A stretch of 64,000 bases of DNA from Liminaster sp045576355 (GTDB lineage: Bacteria; Bacteroidota; Bacteroidia; Bacteroidales; UBA3663), in the NCBI GenBank assembly GCA_045576355.1, contig JAZNGG010000038.1, positions 49,348-113,347 on the forward strand. The letters run 5' to 3'. The position numbers were made by a program, and so were the translations under genes. The notes beneath the pieces were generated by a model that saw nothing but the letters and a program-made list of their open reading frames with translations, searched no databases and was not told where the DNA came from. Positions 1 to 9,087 of the stretch are shown here, piece after piece. Positions within the stretch are counted from its first letter, which is position 1. Each line of letters begins with the position of its first letter.

Positions 1-291
1 ATTTATCCTAAAACCCGTAAGAGAATTATCCTTTTTTTTGAAGAAAAAGTCGTTTATTTAAAATTATTGTTTGATAAATTATTTATATTCAATTAATTAT
101 ATTTTTTGGTCTCTAAATAGATATTCCACTATAATAAGGATTAAGACTCTTATATATTCACTTTAAGTCCCTATAAAGAAGAATTTGAACGCAGTGCGAA
201 GAATATGGGTATTACTTATTGTACTAAAGAATTCCTATTTGAGAAAAAAGCGAAATTAGTTGATGATATCAGACGTTATGCAGATGACTAA
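1..291 (+). pseudogene. decayed 3' end of an unidentified gene
   Basis: One reading frame runs from the window edge to a TAA at 289-291 but is broken by stops at 94-96, 118-120 and 142-144. The last open piece (145-288) reads like real protein, with a charged helical end (KKAKLVDDIRRYADD), and its stop overlaps the ATG at 284 of the next gene, as expected for translational coupling. I read this as the remains of a gene that once preceded the Csx-like gene. The first piece (1-93) could instead be the intact end of a different gene. The family is not recognised. Confidence is low because only the end is visible. Confidence 0.3.
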
Positions 292-670
292 ACTTTTTTT
301 GAATGTGTCGAATCACCCCTCTGTAAATTGGGCTGAAGAACAATTAAATGCCGCATTGCAATATGGAGAAATCGAGGATTTACCTTTTCCTAATGTCGAT
401 GAATTGGGTGATGAGGTTTGTATTGAAAAAATGGCAGATGATTTATTTTCTCAAATTATGGAAAAGTGTCATGGCCGAGAGTGTGTAGTGCACTTGATGG
501 GAGAACTTACATTGACATTTGCCGTTTTAAAAAAACTACAAGCAGTTCATGTAGAATGTGTTGCTTCTACTACAAAAAGAATTGTAACGGAAAACTCTGT
601 AGGAGAGAAGACCGTTATTTTCAAATTTGAACGCTTTAGAAAATACATGATGGAGGAGAATGAATCTTAA
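284..670 (+). CDS. small protein resembling CRISPR-associated Csx-type proteins
   Basis: A protein of about 128 residues. The start at 284 gives an N terminus of MTKLFLNVSNHPS, a typical first beta strand; an upstream TTG (260) and ATGs (263, 278) are in frame but add an unlikely leader. It reads as a small alpha/beta Rossmann-like domain: SNHPS after strand 1, a middle segment VVHLMGELTLTFAVLKKL, then CVASTTKRIV and a C-terminal strand KTVIFKFERFRKY. From memory, proteins of this pattern are annotated as CRISPR-associated and occur near type III loci, where small Csx proteins can act on cyclic oligoadenylate. No cas gene or repeat array is visible here, so that role is an inference. The start overlaps the stop of the decayed upstream gene. 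Another small Rossmannoid family is possible. Confidence 0.5.
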   Translation: MTKLFLNVSNHPSVNWAEEQLNAALQYGEIEDLPFPNVDELGDEVCIEKMADDLFSQIMEKCHGRECVVHLMGELTLTFAVLKKLQAVHVECVASTTKRIVTENSVGEKTVIFKFERFRKYMMEENES

Positions 671-823
671 TTGTTATGCTTTGCAAAAAAGATTTACACT
701 TTCTTATGTTTTGTGATAATATAGCTCGCTATACTCATTCAAAACACAAAAGAATTCTACTCAAAATAAGACAAGCATAATATAATCTAAAGACAGATTT
801 GGGTCAAATAATTGGATCAAAAG

Positions 824-854
824 GAAAGAGTTCGGGGTAATGCCGAACTCTTTC
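824..854. terminator. perfect 12-bp hairpin between convergent genes
   Basis: GAAAGAGTTCGG (824-835) is followed by a 7-nt loop and its exact reverse complement CCGAACTCTTTC (843-854). It lies between the Csx-like gene and the convergent recQ, so it may terminate both. No strong T-run follows on the plus strand; on the minus strand CTTTT follows. An 11-bp direct repeat, ATAATTGGATC, flanks it at 808-818 and 856-866. Confidence 0.5.
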
Positions 855-948
855 TATAATTGGATCGTGTTTCATCCGTCTAATTTGGGATCATTCCAGA
901 TCAAAGGAGATGGGTGTTTATAAGCATAGATATGAAAGACTAAGAAGT

Positions 949-3138
949 TTAATTACCCATTTCGGAAAGAAATTTTATGCGAACAAGTCTAATTTCTTCC
1001 TCTTTATAATCCCTTCCGAGTTCTTTATATGCTTCATTAAGATCATCGTTTTCTTCCTCTTTAAAATAAAGGAATATATCGTCTATAGCATCTTGATCCA
1101 TTACTTCCTCCAAAAAATAATTGATATTAATACGTGTGCCGCTATTAACGATAGTTTCTATTTCATCAAGAAGTTCATCAAACTCTAATCTGTTAGCATC
1201 TGCAATATCATCAAGTGGAATTTTGCGATCAATGCCTTGGATGATAGAAACTTTAAGTTTACTTTTGTTTGCTACTACACGTACTTTTAAATCCTCCGGA
1301 CGGACGATTTCGTTTTCTTCACAGTGCCGTTTGATTAGTTTTATGAATTCTTCTCCATATCTTTTAGCTTTTCCTGCTCCGACACCAGGTATGTTTTGGA
1401 GTTCTTCGATGGTAACAGGATAACTGGTTGCCATTGCTTCTAAGCTAGGGTCTTGGAAGATCACATATGGAGGTACATCCATTTTCTTTGCGATTTTCTT
1501 TCTTAGATCCTTAAGCATATTAAAAAGATTTTCATCAGCTGCAGCTGAAGCTACTCCACTTTTTGCTTCTTCTGCATCTAAATCATCATCTTCATCGCTA
1601 ATATGGCTGATAATTACTGGGAAATTTTTAGGATTTTTAAGATATTTGTTTCCTGCTGCAGTCACTTTAAGTACACCATAATTTTCAATATCTTTGCTGA
1701 GATATTTTGATATGAGAGCCTGTCTGATAACGGCATTCCAAGTGGATTCCGGTTCGTCAGTGCCGCTACCAAAAACTTCCAGTTCATCATGTTTATATGC
1801 AATAATCTCTTCATTTTTAATTCCCATGAGAACAGATATTACATAATCTTGTTTGAATTTCTCTTTAAGGACTATTACTGTTTCAAGTATAGCACAGAGT
1901 AATTCTTTGGCTTCAATACGTTTTTGAGGCCTTTTACAATTGTCGCAGTTATCGCAATTACTTTCTTTATAATCTTCGCCAAAGTAGTGCAGTAATAATT
2001 TGCGACGGCACATGCAAGTTTCAGCGTAGGCTTGGGTTTCGGCTAACAATAATTTCCCGATTTCCATCTCTGCCAACGGTTTCCCTTGCATGAATTTTTC
2101 TAATTTGGAAAGATCTTTATGGTTGTAAAATGCAATACATTGTCCTTCTCCGCCATCTCTTCCGGCACGACCTGTCTCTTGGTAATAACCTTCGAGAGAT
2201 TTGGGCATATCATAATGTATCACAAATCGGACATCCGGTTTATCGATTCCCATACCAAAAGCAATTGTCGCTACGATGATGTCAACTTCCTCTTTGAGAA
2301 ATGCATCTTGATTAGCATTTCTGTCAGACGAATCCATGCCCGCATGATAGGGGAGCGCTTTAATGTTATTGACTTTAAGTAATTCTGCTAATTCTTCAAC
2401 TTTCTTTCTGCTTAAACAATAGATGATCCCGGATTTTCCCGGTTGTGATTTTATATATTTAATAATATCTTTGTCTATATCGTCGGTTTTGGGTCTTACT
2501 TCGTACATCAGGTTGGCACGATTAAATGAAGATTTATAAACTTTGGCTTTAAGTATGCCAAGATTCTTCATAATATCATGTTGTACTTTTGGGGTAGCTG
2601 TTGCAGTAAGTGCTATAATAGGGCATTTTACTCCAATTTCATTGATAATAGGGCGTATCCTGCGATATTCCGGGCGAAAGTCATGTCCCCATTCTGAAAT
2701 ACAATGAGCCTCATCAATGGCAAAGAATGAAATCTGAACAGAACGTAAAAAATCAATATTCTCTTGTTTTGTTAAAGATTCAGGAGCAACATAAAGAAGT
2801 TTCGTTTTTCCTGACGAGATGTCTTGGCGGACTTGATCAATGGCTCCTTTGGTAAGAGAGGAGTTTATGAAGTGAGCAACATTGTCTTCTTCACTAAAGT
2901 TTCGCATAGCATCTACTTGATTTTTCATCAAGGCAATAAGCGGAGAAATGACAATCGCACATCCTTCCATGATTAATGAGGGAAGTTGATAACATAAAGA
3001 TTTACCTCCTCCAGTTGGCATCAAAACGAAAGTATCGTTGCCAGCTAAAAGATTTTGTATGATTTCTTTTTGATTGCCTTTGAATTTATCAAATCCAAAA
3101 TGTAATTTTAAACTGTCGTAAAGACTCTTGTCTGTCAT
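949..3138 (-). CDS. recQ: ATP-dependent DNA helicase RecQ
   Basis: A 3'-5' superfamily 2 helicase that unwinds DNA in recombination and fork repair. At 729 residues it has the long form usual in Bacteroidales. Walker A is MPTGGGKS around residue 46 and the DEAH box (IDEAHCISEWGHDFRP) is at 142-145. The second RecA lobe contains the arginine-rich motif YYQETGRAGRDG. A zinc-binding segment with the CMCRR and CDNCDNC cysteines follows at about 375-403, and an HRDC domain with the helix-hairpin signature IPGVGAGKAKRYG lies near 575-600. About 130 acidic and charged residues extend beyond HRDC. It is a single-gene unit with its own TAnnTTTG promoter at 3182-3189. Nothing is missing. Confidence 0.97.
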   Translation of the reverse strand: MTDKSLYDSLKLHFGFDKFKGNQKEIIQNLLAGNDTFVLMPTGGGKSLCYQLPSLIMEGCAIVISPLIALMKNQVDAMRNFSEEDNVAHFINSSLTKGAIDQVRQDISSGKTKLLYVAPESLTKQENIDFLRSVQISFFAIDEAHCISEWGHDFRPEYRRIRPIINEIGVKCPIIALTATATPKVQHDIMKNLGILKAKVYKSSFNRANLMYEVRPKTDDIDKDIIKYIKSQPGKSGIIYCLSRKKVEELAELLKVNNIKALPYHAGMDSSDRNANQDAFLKEEVDIIVATIAFGMGIDKPDVRFVIHYDMPKSLEGYYQETGRAGRDGGEGQCIAFYNHKDLSKLEKFMQGKPLAEMEIGKLLLAETQAYAETCMCRRKLLLHYFGEDYKESNCDNCDNCKRPQKRIEAKELLCAILETVIVLKEKFKQDYVISVLMGIKNEEIIAYKHDELEVFGSGTDEPESTWNAVIRQALISKYLSKDIENYGVLKVTAAGNKYLKNPKNFPVIISHISDEDDDLDAEEAKSGVASAAADENLFNMLKDLRKKIAKKMDVPPYVIFQDPSLEAMATSYPVTIEELQNIPGVGAGKAKRYGEEFIKLIKRHCEENEIVRPEDLKVRVVANKSKLKVSIIQGIDRKIPLDDIADANRLEFDELLDEIETIVNSGTRININYFLEEVMDQDAIDDIFLYFKEEENDDLNEAYKELGRDYKEEEIRLVRIKFLSEMGN

Positions 3139-3181
3139 ATATAATGAATTCTAATTCTAATGTTCTTTGAGATTGTATCAG

Positions 3182-3189
3182 CAAATATA
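3182..3189 (-). promoter_or_regulatory. -7 box upstream of recQ
   Basis: TATATTTG on the minus strand, 44 nt before the recQ ATG, matches the Bacteroidota -7 consensus TAnnTTTG. Confidence 0.6.
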
Positions 3190-3237
3190 TATACTTAATC
3201 TAATATCTTCAAAGGAAAATCTAAAAAAAAACTCATG

Positions 3238-3274
3238 AAAAAATAAAACTCCCTTTTTTTATAGAAAAAGAGAG
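3238..3274 (-). terminator. intrinsic terminator after the ABC-F gene
   Basis: On the minus strand CTCTCTTTTT pairs with AAAAAGGGAG (one G-U pair) around a short loop and is followed by TTTTATTTTTT. It sits just downstream of the ABC-F stop and upstream of the recQ promoter. Confidence 0.65.
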
Positions 3275-3319
3275 CATTTTGATAGTTGAAAGAGGGTCGT
3301 GAATCGTAAAAAGAGAGAA

Positions 3320-5290
3320 TTATTCATTGTTGTTAGAATGTAATTCGTCTAATTCTTCCGATAACAACAACCATCGGTCGGTTATTTCTTCTAAAGATTT
3401 TTTTAATTCAGAATGCCTTCGGAAAATGGAAACAACAGTACATCCATTTGATGATGCCATCTGATTTTCTAGGTCAGTAATTTCTTCTTCGATCTGAGAT
3501 ATCTGATTCTCAGCTTGACTTACTTCTTTTTGTTTCTTTCCGATTTGTCTGCGAAGTTCTTTTTGTTGCTCGTAGTTTTGTTCTCCGTTTTTTTTCTCTG
3601 TAGTAGAAATAAAAGAAGAATTTTCTTTATTTGTGATTTTTATATTTGTTTTTGCGGGATTAGAGTTTAGATTATGTAATTCGGTTAATTTTTTTTCTTC
3701 TAAAAACTCATAGATACCCCCTATGTGTTGTTTTACTTTTCCTTGAGTAAATTCGTAGATTTGTGAGACTAATCCATCAAGAAAATCTCTGTCATGACTT
3801 ACAATTATTGCTGTTCCATCAAAGGAATTAATCGCTTGTTTTAATACTTCTTTGGAAGCAATATCTAAATGGTTGGTAGGTTCATCCAAAATCAAAAGAT
3901 TGACCGGTTCGAGTAGCAATTTAATCATTGCCAAACGTGAACGTTCTCCACCGGATAATACTTTTACTTTTTTATCTATATCCTCTCCTTTAAACATGAA
4001 AGCTCCTAAAATGTCCCTAATCTGTGTACGGATATCTCCTACTGCAACTTTGTCAATTGTGTCAAATACAGAATAATTGTCTTCCAGGAGTTGTGCTTGA
4101 TTTTGTGCAAAATAACCGATTTTTACCCCATGACCTATTTTGAGATTTCCTTCAAATGGGGTTTCTCCCATGATGCATTTTACTAATGTCGATTTTCCTT
4201 CTCCATTTCTGCCAACGAATGCAACTTTTTCGCCTCTTTTAATGGTTAAATCAACATCTTTAAACACTAAATGTGTGCCATAGCTTTTTGTGACACCTTC
4301 GCATATAATCGGATAATCCCCAGACCGAGGGGCTGACGAAAATTTGATGTTAAGCCTACTATTATCTACTTCATCAATTTCGATAGGAACAATTTTTTCA
4401 AGCATTTTAATTCGGCTTTGTACTTGGATTGCCTTACTTGCTTGGTATCTAAAGCGATCTATAAATGCTTGTGTGTCAGCAATAGTCTTTTGCTGATTTT
4501 CGTAGGCACGGATCTGTTGCTGTATCCGTTCTTGATGTAGGTTTACGTATTTACTATAATTTACATTGTAATCATAAATTGAGCCACAAGAGATTTCTAT
4601 TGTTCTGGTTGTGACATTATCAAGAAAAGCTTTATCATGACTGATTAGGACTATTGTTGTTTTGCGTGAGTTTAAGAATCTTTCAAGCCATTGTATTGAT
4701 TCTATATCTAAGTGGTTAGTTGGTTCATCCAATAAAAGAATGTCCGGGTGGGAAAGAAGGGTTTTTGCCAGCTCAATGCGCATTCTCCATCCTCCGCTAA
4801 ACTCAGCTGAAAGTCTATTAAAATCGCTTCTTTGAAAACCTAATCCTATTAAAGTCTTTTCGATCTCTGCGTCTCTATTACTCGCATTGACCATTGCAGA
4901 CTGTTCGTTAAGATCGGAGAGTCTCTCTATTAACTCTTGATAAGCTATACTTTCATAATCAGTACGTTCTGCTAATGATGCAGAGACTTTATTGATTTTT
5001 TCCTCTAATTCTAATATATTAGAAAACGCTTTTTCTGTTTCTTCCCATACAGTAGCTGTATCGGATATCTTCATCACTTGTGGCAAATATCCAATAGAGA
5101 TTTCTTTAGGTTTGCTTACTTGACCAGAAGTAGGGGATTGCAGACCGGCAATTATTTTTAACATCGTACTTTTCCCGGCTCCATTTTTTCCGGTAAGAGC
5201 GATGTGATCATTTCTGTTGATTACGTAATTAATATTCGAGAATAGAGGCTTCGTACCAAATTCTACGGAGAGATTCTCTATAGAAATCAT
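3320..5290 (-). CDS. ABC-F family ATPase (Uup/YdiF-like)
   Basis: A soluble protein of 656 residues with two ABC ATPase domains and no membrane segments, the ABC-F layout of ribosome-associated translation factors. Domain 1 has Walker A GKNGAGKST (about 35-43), signature FSGGWRMRIELAK and Walker B LLLDEPTNHLD. The linker contains the arginine/glutamine-rich helix RIQQQIRAYENQQ typical of the P-site tRNA interaction motif. Domain 2 has GRNGEGKST (about 357-365), LSGGERSRLAMIK and LLILDEPTNHLD. The C-terminal 90 residues form a charged coiled coil, as in Uup and YdiF. The gene starts 31 bp after rho and is probably read with it. The exact subgroup, and whether it protects against antibiotics, cannot be decided from sequence. 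Confidence 0.93.
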   Translation of the reverse strand: MISIENLSVEFGTKPLFSNINYVINRNDHIALTGKNGAGKSTMLKIIAGLQSPTSGQVSKPKEISIGYLPQVMKISDTATVWEETEKAFSNILELEEKINKVSASLAERTDYESIAYQELIERLSDLNEQSAMVNASNRDAEIEKTLIGLGFQRSDFNRLSAEFSGGWRMRIELAKTLLSHPDILLLDEPTNHLDIESIQWLERFLNSRKTTIVLISHDKAFLDNVTTRTIEISCGSIYDYNVNYSKYVNLHQERIQQQIRAYENQQKTIADTQAFIDRFRYQASKAIQVQSRIKMLEKIVPIEIDEVDNSRLNIKFSSAPRSGDYPIICEGVTKSYGTHLVFKDVDLTIKRGEKVAFVGRNGEGKSTLVKCIMGETPFEGNLKIGHGVKIGYFAQNQAQLLEDNYSVFDTIDKVAVGDIRTQIRDILGAFMFKGEDIDKKVKVLSGGERSRLAMIKLLLEPVNLLILDEPTNHLDIASKEVLKQAINSFDGTAIIVSHDRDFLDGLVSQIYEFTQGKVKQHIGGIYEFLEEKKLTELHNLNSNPAKTNIKITNKENSSFISTTEKKNGEQNYEQQKELRRQIGKKQKEVSQAENQISQIEEEITDLENQMASSNGCTVVSIFRRHSELKKSLEEITDRWLLLSEELDELHSNNNE

Positions 5291-5321
5291 TATGCAAGTT
5301 TTATATCTAGATCAGACAAAT

Positions 5322-7346
5322 TTATTTACCCATTGATAGAAGGAGTTCTCTATTGTCTCGGGTGTTCTCTAATTGTTTATGTAAAAATTCCATAGCTTCA
5401 ACAGGGGTCATATCTGCAAGATAGCGTCTCAATATCCACATTTTGTTAAGTGTTTCTTGATCTAAAAGCATATCATCTCGTCTGGTCGATGATGCTAAAA
5501 GGTCAACTGCTGGGAATATACGCTTATTAGCAATTTTGCGATCGAGTTGAAGTTCCATGTTTCCGGTTCCTTTAAACTCTTCATATATAACTTCGTCCAT
5601 TTTAGAACCGGTTTCTATGAGAGCTGTTGCAACTATCGTAAGTGAACCACCATTTTCTATGTTACGAGCAGCACCAAAAAATCTTTTAGGTTTTTGTAGT
5701 GCATTAGCTTCAACACCTCCACTTAGAACTTTGCCGGAAGAAGGAGAGACCGTGTTGTATGCACGAGCCAAGCGGGTTATGCTATCAAGGAGAATGACCA
5801 CATCATGTCCGCATTCTGTTAGGCGTTTCGCTTTCTCGATGACCATATCGGCTACTTTAACATGACGATCGGCAGGCTCATCAAAAGTAGATGCAATAAC
5901 TTCTGCATGTACGGACCGTTGCATGTCTGTTACTTCTTCAGGTCGTTCATCTATCAAGAGGATGATCATATATACTTCCGGATGGTTAAAGGCTATAGCA
6001 TTAGCAATTTCCTTTAAAAGAACTGTCTTACCGGCTTTGGGTGGAGCTACAATGAGTGAGCGCTGTCCTTTTCCGATAGGGGCAAACATGTCGATTACTC
6101 GGCAGGAGTATGAGTCGTTATGTCCTTTAGTAAGATTAAACTTCTCGTTAGGAAATAATGGAGTAAGGTGTTCAAACTGAATACGATCTCTGGCATTTTC
6201 TACGGCTCGCCCATTGACTCGTTCCACTTTGACGAGTGGATAATTGTGTTCTCCTTGACGCGGAGGACGTATTGGTCCCTCTATGACATCGCCTTGTTTT
6301 AAATTGTTTTGTTTAATTTGTGCTTGTGAAACAAAGATGTCGTCCGGTGATGCAAAATAGTTATAGTCAGAGGAACGCAAAAAACCGAAACCATCTGGCA
6401 TGATTTCTAAAACACCATTTCCTGTCAATATTCCGTCAAATTCGTCTCTTGGGATCGGGATAATGTCTAGATTGTTATCATTTATTTCTCCCTTAATGTC
6501 TTTATCTGTAGTAGCATTATTATCTTCATTTACGCTATCTTTATCTTGAAATTGCGGAAGAGGAGATTTCGAGTTTTTCTTATTGTTATTTTGCTTTTTA
6601 TTATTGTTCGGTTGGGGATTACGTTTTGCGGAGTGTCCAAAAAGACTTTGAAATGCATTCTTGTTGGTTTCAAGCAATGCTGCCATTTTGGCGTCATCTT
6701 CTTGCTTTTTAATATCTTCTGTTGAGATATCTATTATTGATAAATTGTCTTTAGAAATATCTTGTGTGGAATTATTTACTGTCTCAAAAATCTCTTCTTC
6801 TGTAATATTTGAATTTATAATATCTTCCGTTTGGGTAATATCTAAATTTTCTGTTTCAAGAAGAGTAGGAGTATTGAGCCCTGTTTCTTCTGACGGAATT
6901 TGTGCATTAATGATTTCCTCAGAAATTGATTTAGAAATAGTTTCGTCTTTACAATCATCAAGAAGGGACGTGGTTTGTGTTTCAGAAATCTCTTCGCGAG
7001 GATTAGAAACAGAATTATCGGATATATTAGAGACTTGCTCCATTGAGTAAGGGTTATCCTTTATCGGATCACTAACCGGTAATATCTCTTTGTCTGAAGA
7101 TTTCTTAGTTGGTCTTCCTCTTTTTTTTCCTGTAGCTTGGGTCGTTGTTGTTTTTTTTCTAGCCTTTTTGGGGGCTACTTCATCGACAGAAGATAAGTTG
7201 TCTTTACTTTGAAGGGCAGCTTTTTCAAGTATTTGGGAAATTAAAATTTCTTTATTCGAGAAATCTGGGTTTTCAATATTCAGATTTCTCGAAAGTTCTA
7301 CCAAATCTTTAGGACTTTTGTTGTCCAATTCTTCGTAAGAGTACAT
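5322..7346 (-). CDS. rho: transcription termination factor Rho with long disordered insertion
   Basis: The RNA-dependent ATPase that terminates transcription. I chose the ATG at 7346 (MYSYEELDNKSPKDL), which gives the usual N terminus in this phylum; an ATG at 7403 would add 19 unrelated residues. Layout in 674 residues: SAP-like Rho_N domain (about 1-50), a low-complexity region rich in Lys, Ser, Thr, Asn and acidic residues (about 60-300), the cold-shock RNA-binding domain (GFGFLR), and the ATPase core with Walker A PPKAGKT (near 437), Walker B VVILLDSITRLARAYN and Q-loop and R-loop segments. The insertion makes it far longer than E. coli Rho (419). A promoter at 7515-7522 leaves a leader of about 165 nt, room for autoregulation. 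Confidence 0.96.
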   Translation of the reverse strand: MYSYEELDNKSPKDLVELSRNLNIENPDFSNKEILISQILEKAALQSKDNLSSVDEVAPKKARKKTTTTQATGKKRGRPTKKSSDKEILPVSDPIKDNPYSMEQVSNISDNSVSNPREEISETQTTSLLDDCKDETISKSISEEIINAQIPSEETGLNTPTLLETENLDITQTEDIINSNITEEEIFETVNNSTQDISKDNLSIIDISTEDIKKQEDDAKMAALLETNKNAFQSLFGHSAKRNPQPNNNKKQNNNKKNSKSPLPQFQDKDSVNEDNNATTDKDIKGEINDNNLDIIPIPRDEFDGILTGNGVLEIMPDGFGFLRSSDYNYFASPDDIFVSQAQIKQNNLKQGDVIEGPIRPPRQGEHNYPLVKVERVNGRAVENARDRIQFEHLTPLFPNEKFNLTKGHNDSYSCRVIDMFAPIGKGQRSLIVAPPKAGKTVLLKEIANAIAFNHPEVYMIILLIDERPEEVTDMQRSVHAEVIASTFDEPADRHVKVADMVIEKAKRLTECGHDVVILLDSITRLARAYNTVSPSSGKVLSGGVEANALQKPKRFFGAARNIENGGSLTIVATALIETGSKMDEVIYEEFKGTGNMELQLDRKIANKRIFPAVDLLASSTRRDDMLLDQETLNKMWILRRYLADMTPVEAMEFLHKQLENTRDNRELLLSMGK

Positions 7347-7514
7347 AAAAAAAGTTTGAATAATCTCATTCACTAAAACGGCGCATACGTTTAGCGCGTT
7401 CAATTATGAATTGAGGGTATAGTAAATTAAAAAGGATTGTAATTTGGGAATGCAAATCTTAACTGCTAAGTAGGATAAAAATAAAGAAGAGCTATTTCAT
7501 TCCTAAATTGAGTG

Positions 7515-7522
7515 CAAAATTA
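7515..7522 (-). promoter_or_regulatory. -7 box upstream of rho
   Basis: TAATTTTG on the minus strand matches TAnnTTTG and lies about 170 nt before the chosen rho start, giving a long 5' leader. Confidence 0.5.
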
Positions 7523-7573
7523 GAGAATGTTTTTGTGAAAACAAAATAATTAATCAAAAAAAGGAGACATAGA

Positions 7574-8206
7574 TTATTTTTTCTTCTTTTTCTTCTTCTT
7601 CTTTTTGGTTGTAGGGGTTAAAGTATTCTCGTCATATTGCTCATTATCCAATAGTTCTTTTCCGCTGTATAAAAATACTTGGTAAACTTCATCCCTAAAT
7701 TGGTCTCCGATTAATTTTAAGATGTCCTGGATAATTTTATTATCATCTTCTTCTGCATCTTTGTTAGCCTTGAGATAGGTTAATTTCATCTGATTGGCGC
7801 ATAATTCAAAGAGTTTAATTCTTTGTTCTGCATCAGGCATTTCTGTCGTTTTTGCGAGTAGTTTTTCTGTTATGCTCCCATAAAGACGCAAACTTATTTG
7901 ATCAGTTTTATAGGGAATCATTTCGGGTGTAGCATTGATTTGTCCTGCGGTAATAATTTCACAAGGGTAATCAATGTCAAGTTCAAAATCTGCTATCATA
8001 GCTAACTGATCCCATAGGATCTGTTCTTTATTTTCGATGTCGTTGATGTCAGGATTGACATCTGCCATTATCTTAATTATCTGATAGGCATAACGAGTAC
8101 GGAGTTCCTTGTCTGGAATCGTTTTACAATATTTGACAAGCTTTTCAATGTTACGACCATACTCGGGTAACTTGATGGGTGATTGTGATGTATTGTATTC
8201 TGGCAC
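7574..8206 (-). CDS. DUF4290 family protein
   Basis: A 210-residue cytoplasmic protein without signal peptide or membrane segments. It matches the conserved Bacteroidota family DUF4290 (recognised from the N-terminal pattern KLPEYGRNIEKLVKYCKTI and the overall helical make-up); its function is unknown. The C terminus ends in ten consecutive lysines encoded mainly by AAG/AAA codons, after the main fold is complete; the family often has basic tails, but a homopolymer may also slip during replication. It follows tsaB by 42 bp and is probably cotranscribed with it. Placement beside tsaB and rho hints at a housekeeping role only. Confidence 0.85.
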   Translation of the reverse strand: MPEYNTSQSPIKLPEYGRNIEKLVKYCKTIPDKELRTRYAYQIIKIMADVNPDINDIENKEQILWDQLAMIADFELDIDYPCEIITAGQINATPEMIPYKTDQISLRLYGSITEKLLAKTTEMPDAEQRIKLFELCANQMKLTYLKANKDAEEDDNKIIQDILKLIGDQFRDEVYQVFLYSGKELLDNEQYDENTLTPTTKKKKKKKKKK

Positions 8207-8248
8207 GGAAATAAATATTATTTAGGATATGATTGTTAAAAGTTAATA

Positions 8249-8950
8249 TTAAAGGTTTTGTAAGATGTTTTTTGCTTTAGTTGCGACAAAATCTTTCAAA
8301 TATAGAGGTACAAAATATGCTACATCTTCGAATTTTGAGTCGTTGTATGCTTTAACAGCCGGTGCCAACATATCTTTTGCCAAAGGTTTAACTCCCTGAA
8401 TGAAATGGGCATTGGGATGCTGTATTATATGTTGGCATTTATCTGCTCCATCTCCGAAGAAAAAGATCTCATGATTGTCAAGTTCGTTTTTAAGAAATTG
8501 TGCATCAATAATTTCAGCCGATATCGGTTTAATTTCATTAAGCGATTGATCATAAAGGACTGTATATACTTCCATTCGTCTTGCATCAATCATAGGACAT
8601 AATAAAGCCTCTTCTTTCATTTCTAATATATGAAACATCACATGGCAGCACATTGTTTGAAGTGTATTGATTGCGATGAGAGGTTTTTGCAGACCGAAGC
8701 ATAAACCTTTAGCTTCTGAAATCCCTATCCGGAGTCCGGTATAAGATCCTGGACCACAACTAACCGCTATGGCATCGGGAATCATTGCATTTTTTCTTGC
8801 AAAATTCATTGCTTTTTCTACATATGTTCCAAGTATTGACGCATGATGAGGTCCATCTGTCGTCTCCTCATACCATTCGATGCCAAAGTCCTTGCTTAAA
8901 GCCACCGAACAAGTTTTTCCTGAAGTTTCGATCAATAATAAGTTCGCCAT
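8249..8950 (-). CDS. tsaB: tRNA threonylcarbamoyladenosine biosynthesis protein TsaB
   Basis: TsaB is the inactive ASKHA-fold partner of TsaD in forming t6A at position 37 of ANN-decoding tRNAs. The N terminus LLLIETSGKTCSVAL and the segment AVSCGPGSYTGLRIGISEAKGL (in part) are the family hallmarks; the length of 233 residues is normal. It lacks the metal-binding histidines of TsaD, as expected. The gene is first in a minus-strand unit with the DUF4290 gene and is divergent from yicC, with a TAAATTTG box at 9011-9018 as its promoter. Confidence 0.95.
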   Translation of the reverse strand: MANLLLIETSGKTCSVALSKDFGIEWYEETTDGPHHASILGTYVEKAMNFARKNAMIPDAIAVSCGPGSYTGLRIGISEAKGLCFGLQKPLIAINTLQTMCCHVMFHILEMKEEALLCPMIDARRMEVYTVLYDQSLNEIKPISAEIIDAQFLKNELDNHEIFFFGDGADKCQHIIQHPNAHFIQGVKPLAKDMLAPAVKAYNDSKFEDVAYFVPLYLKDFVATKAKNILQNL

Positions 8951-9010
8951 AAAGAAGGTTGAGTAAAGTTGCTTGTGAGCAAAAATGTTCGAAAATATTC
9001 TTTACTGCGG

Positions 9011-9018
9011 CAAATTTA
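9011..9018 (-). promoter_or_regulatory. -7 box upstream of tsaB
   Basis: TAAATTTG on the minus strand, about 60 nt before the tsaB ATG, matches TAnnTTTG. It is arranged back to back with the yicC promoter. Confidence 0.6.
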
Positions 9019-9062
9019 CGATATTTTGGGCATAGTTTGATGCATATAACTCGAAAAAACGT

Positions 9063-9070
9063 TATTTTTG
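9063..9070 (+). promoter_or_regulatory. -7 box upstream of yicC; fixes the start
   Basis: TATTTTTG matches TAnnTTTG. It ends 17 nt before the ATG at 9088, so translation cannot begin at the in-frame upstream ATG near 8959 on this transcript. Confidence 0.65.
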
Positions 9071-9087
9071 CAAAAAATATTGTAGAA

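Noticed and set aside
910..1188. 92-codon plus-strand frame
   Set aside because: It lies antisense to the 3' end of recQ and is hydrophobic from the complement of charged codons.
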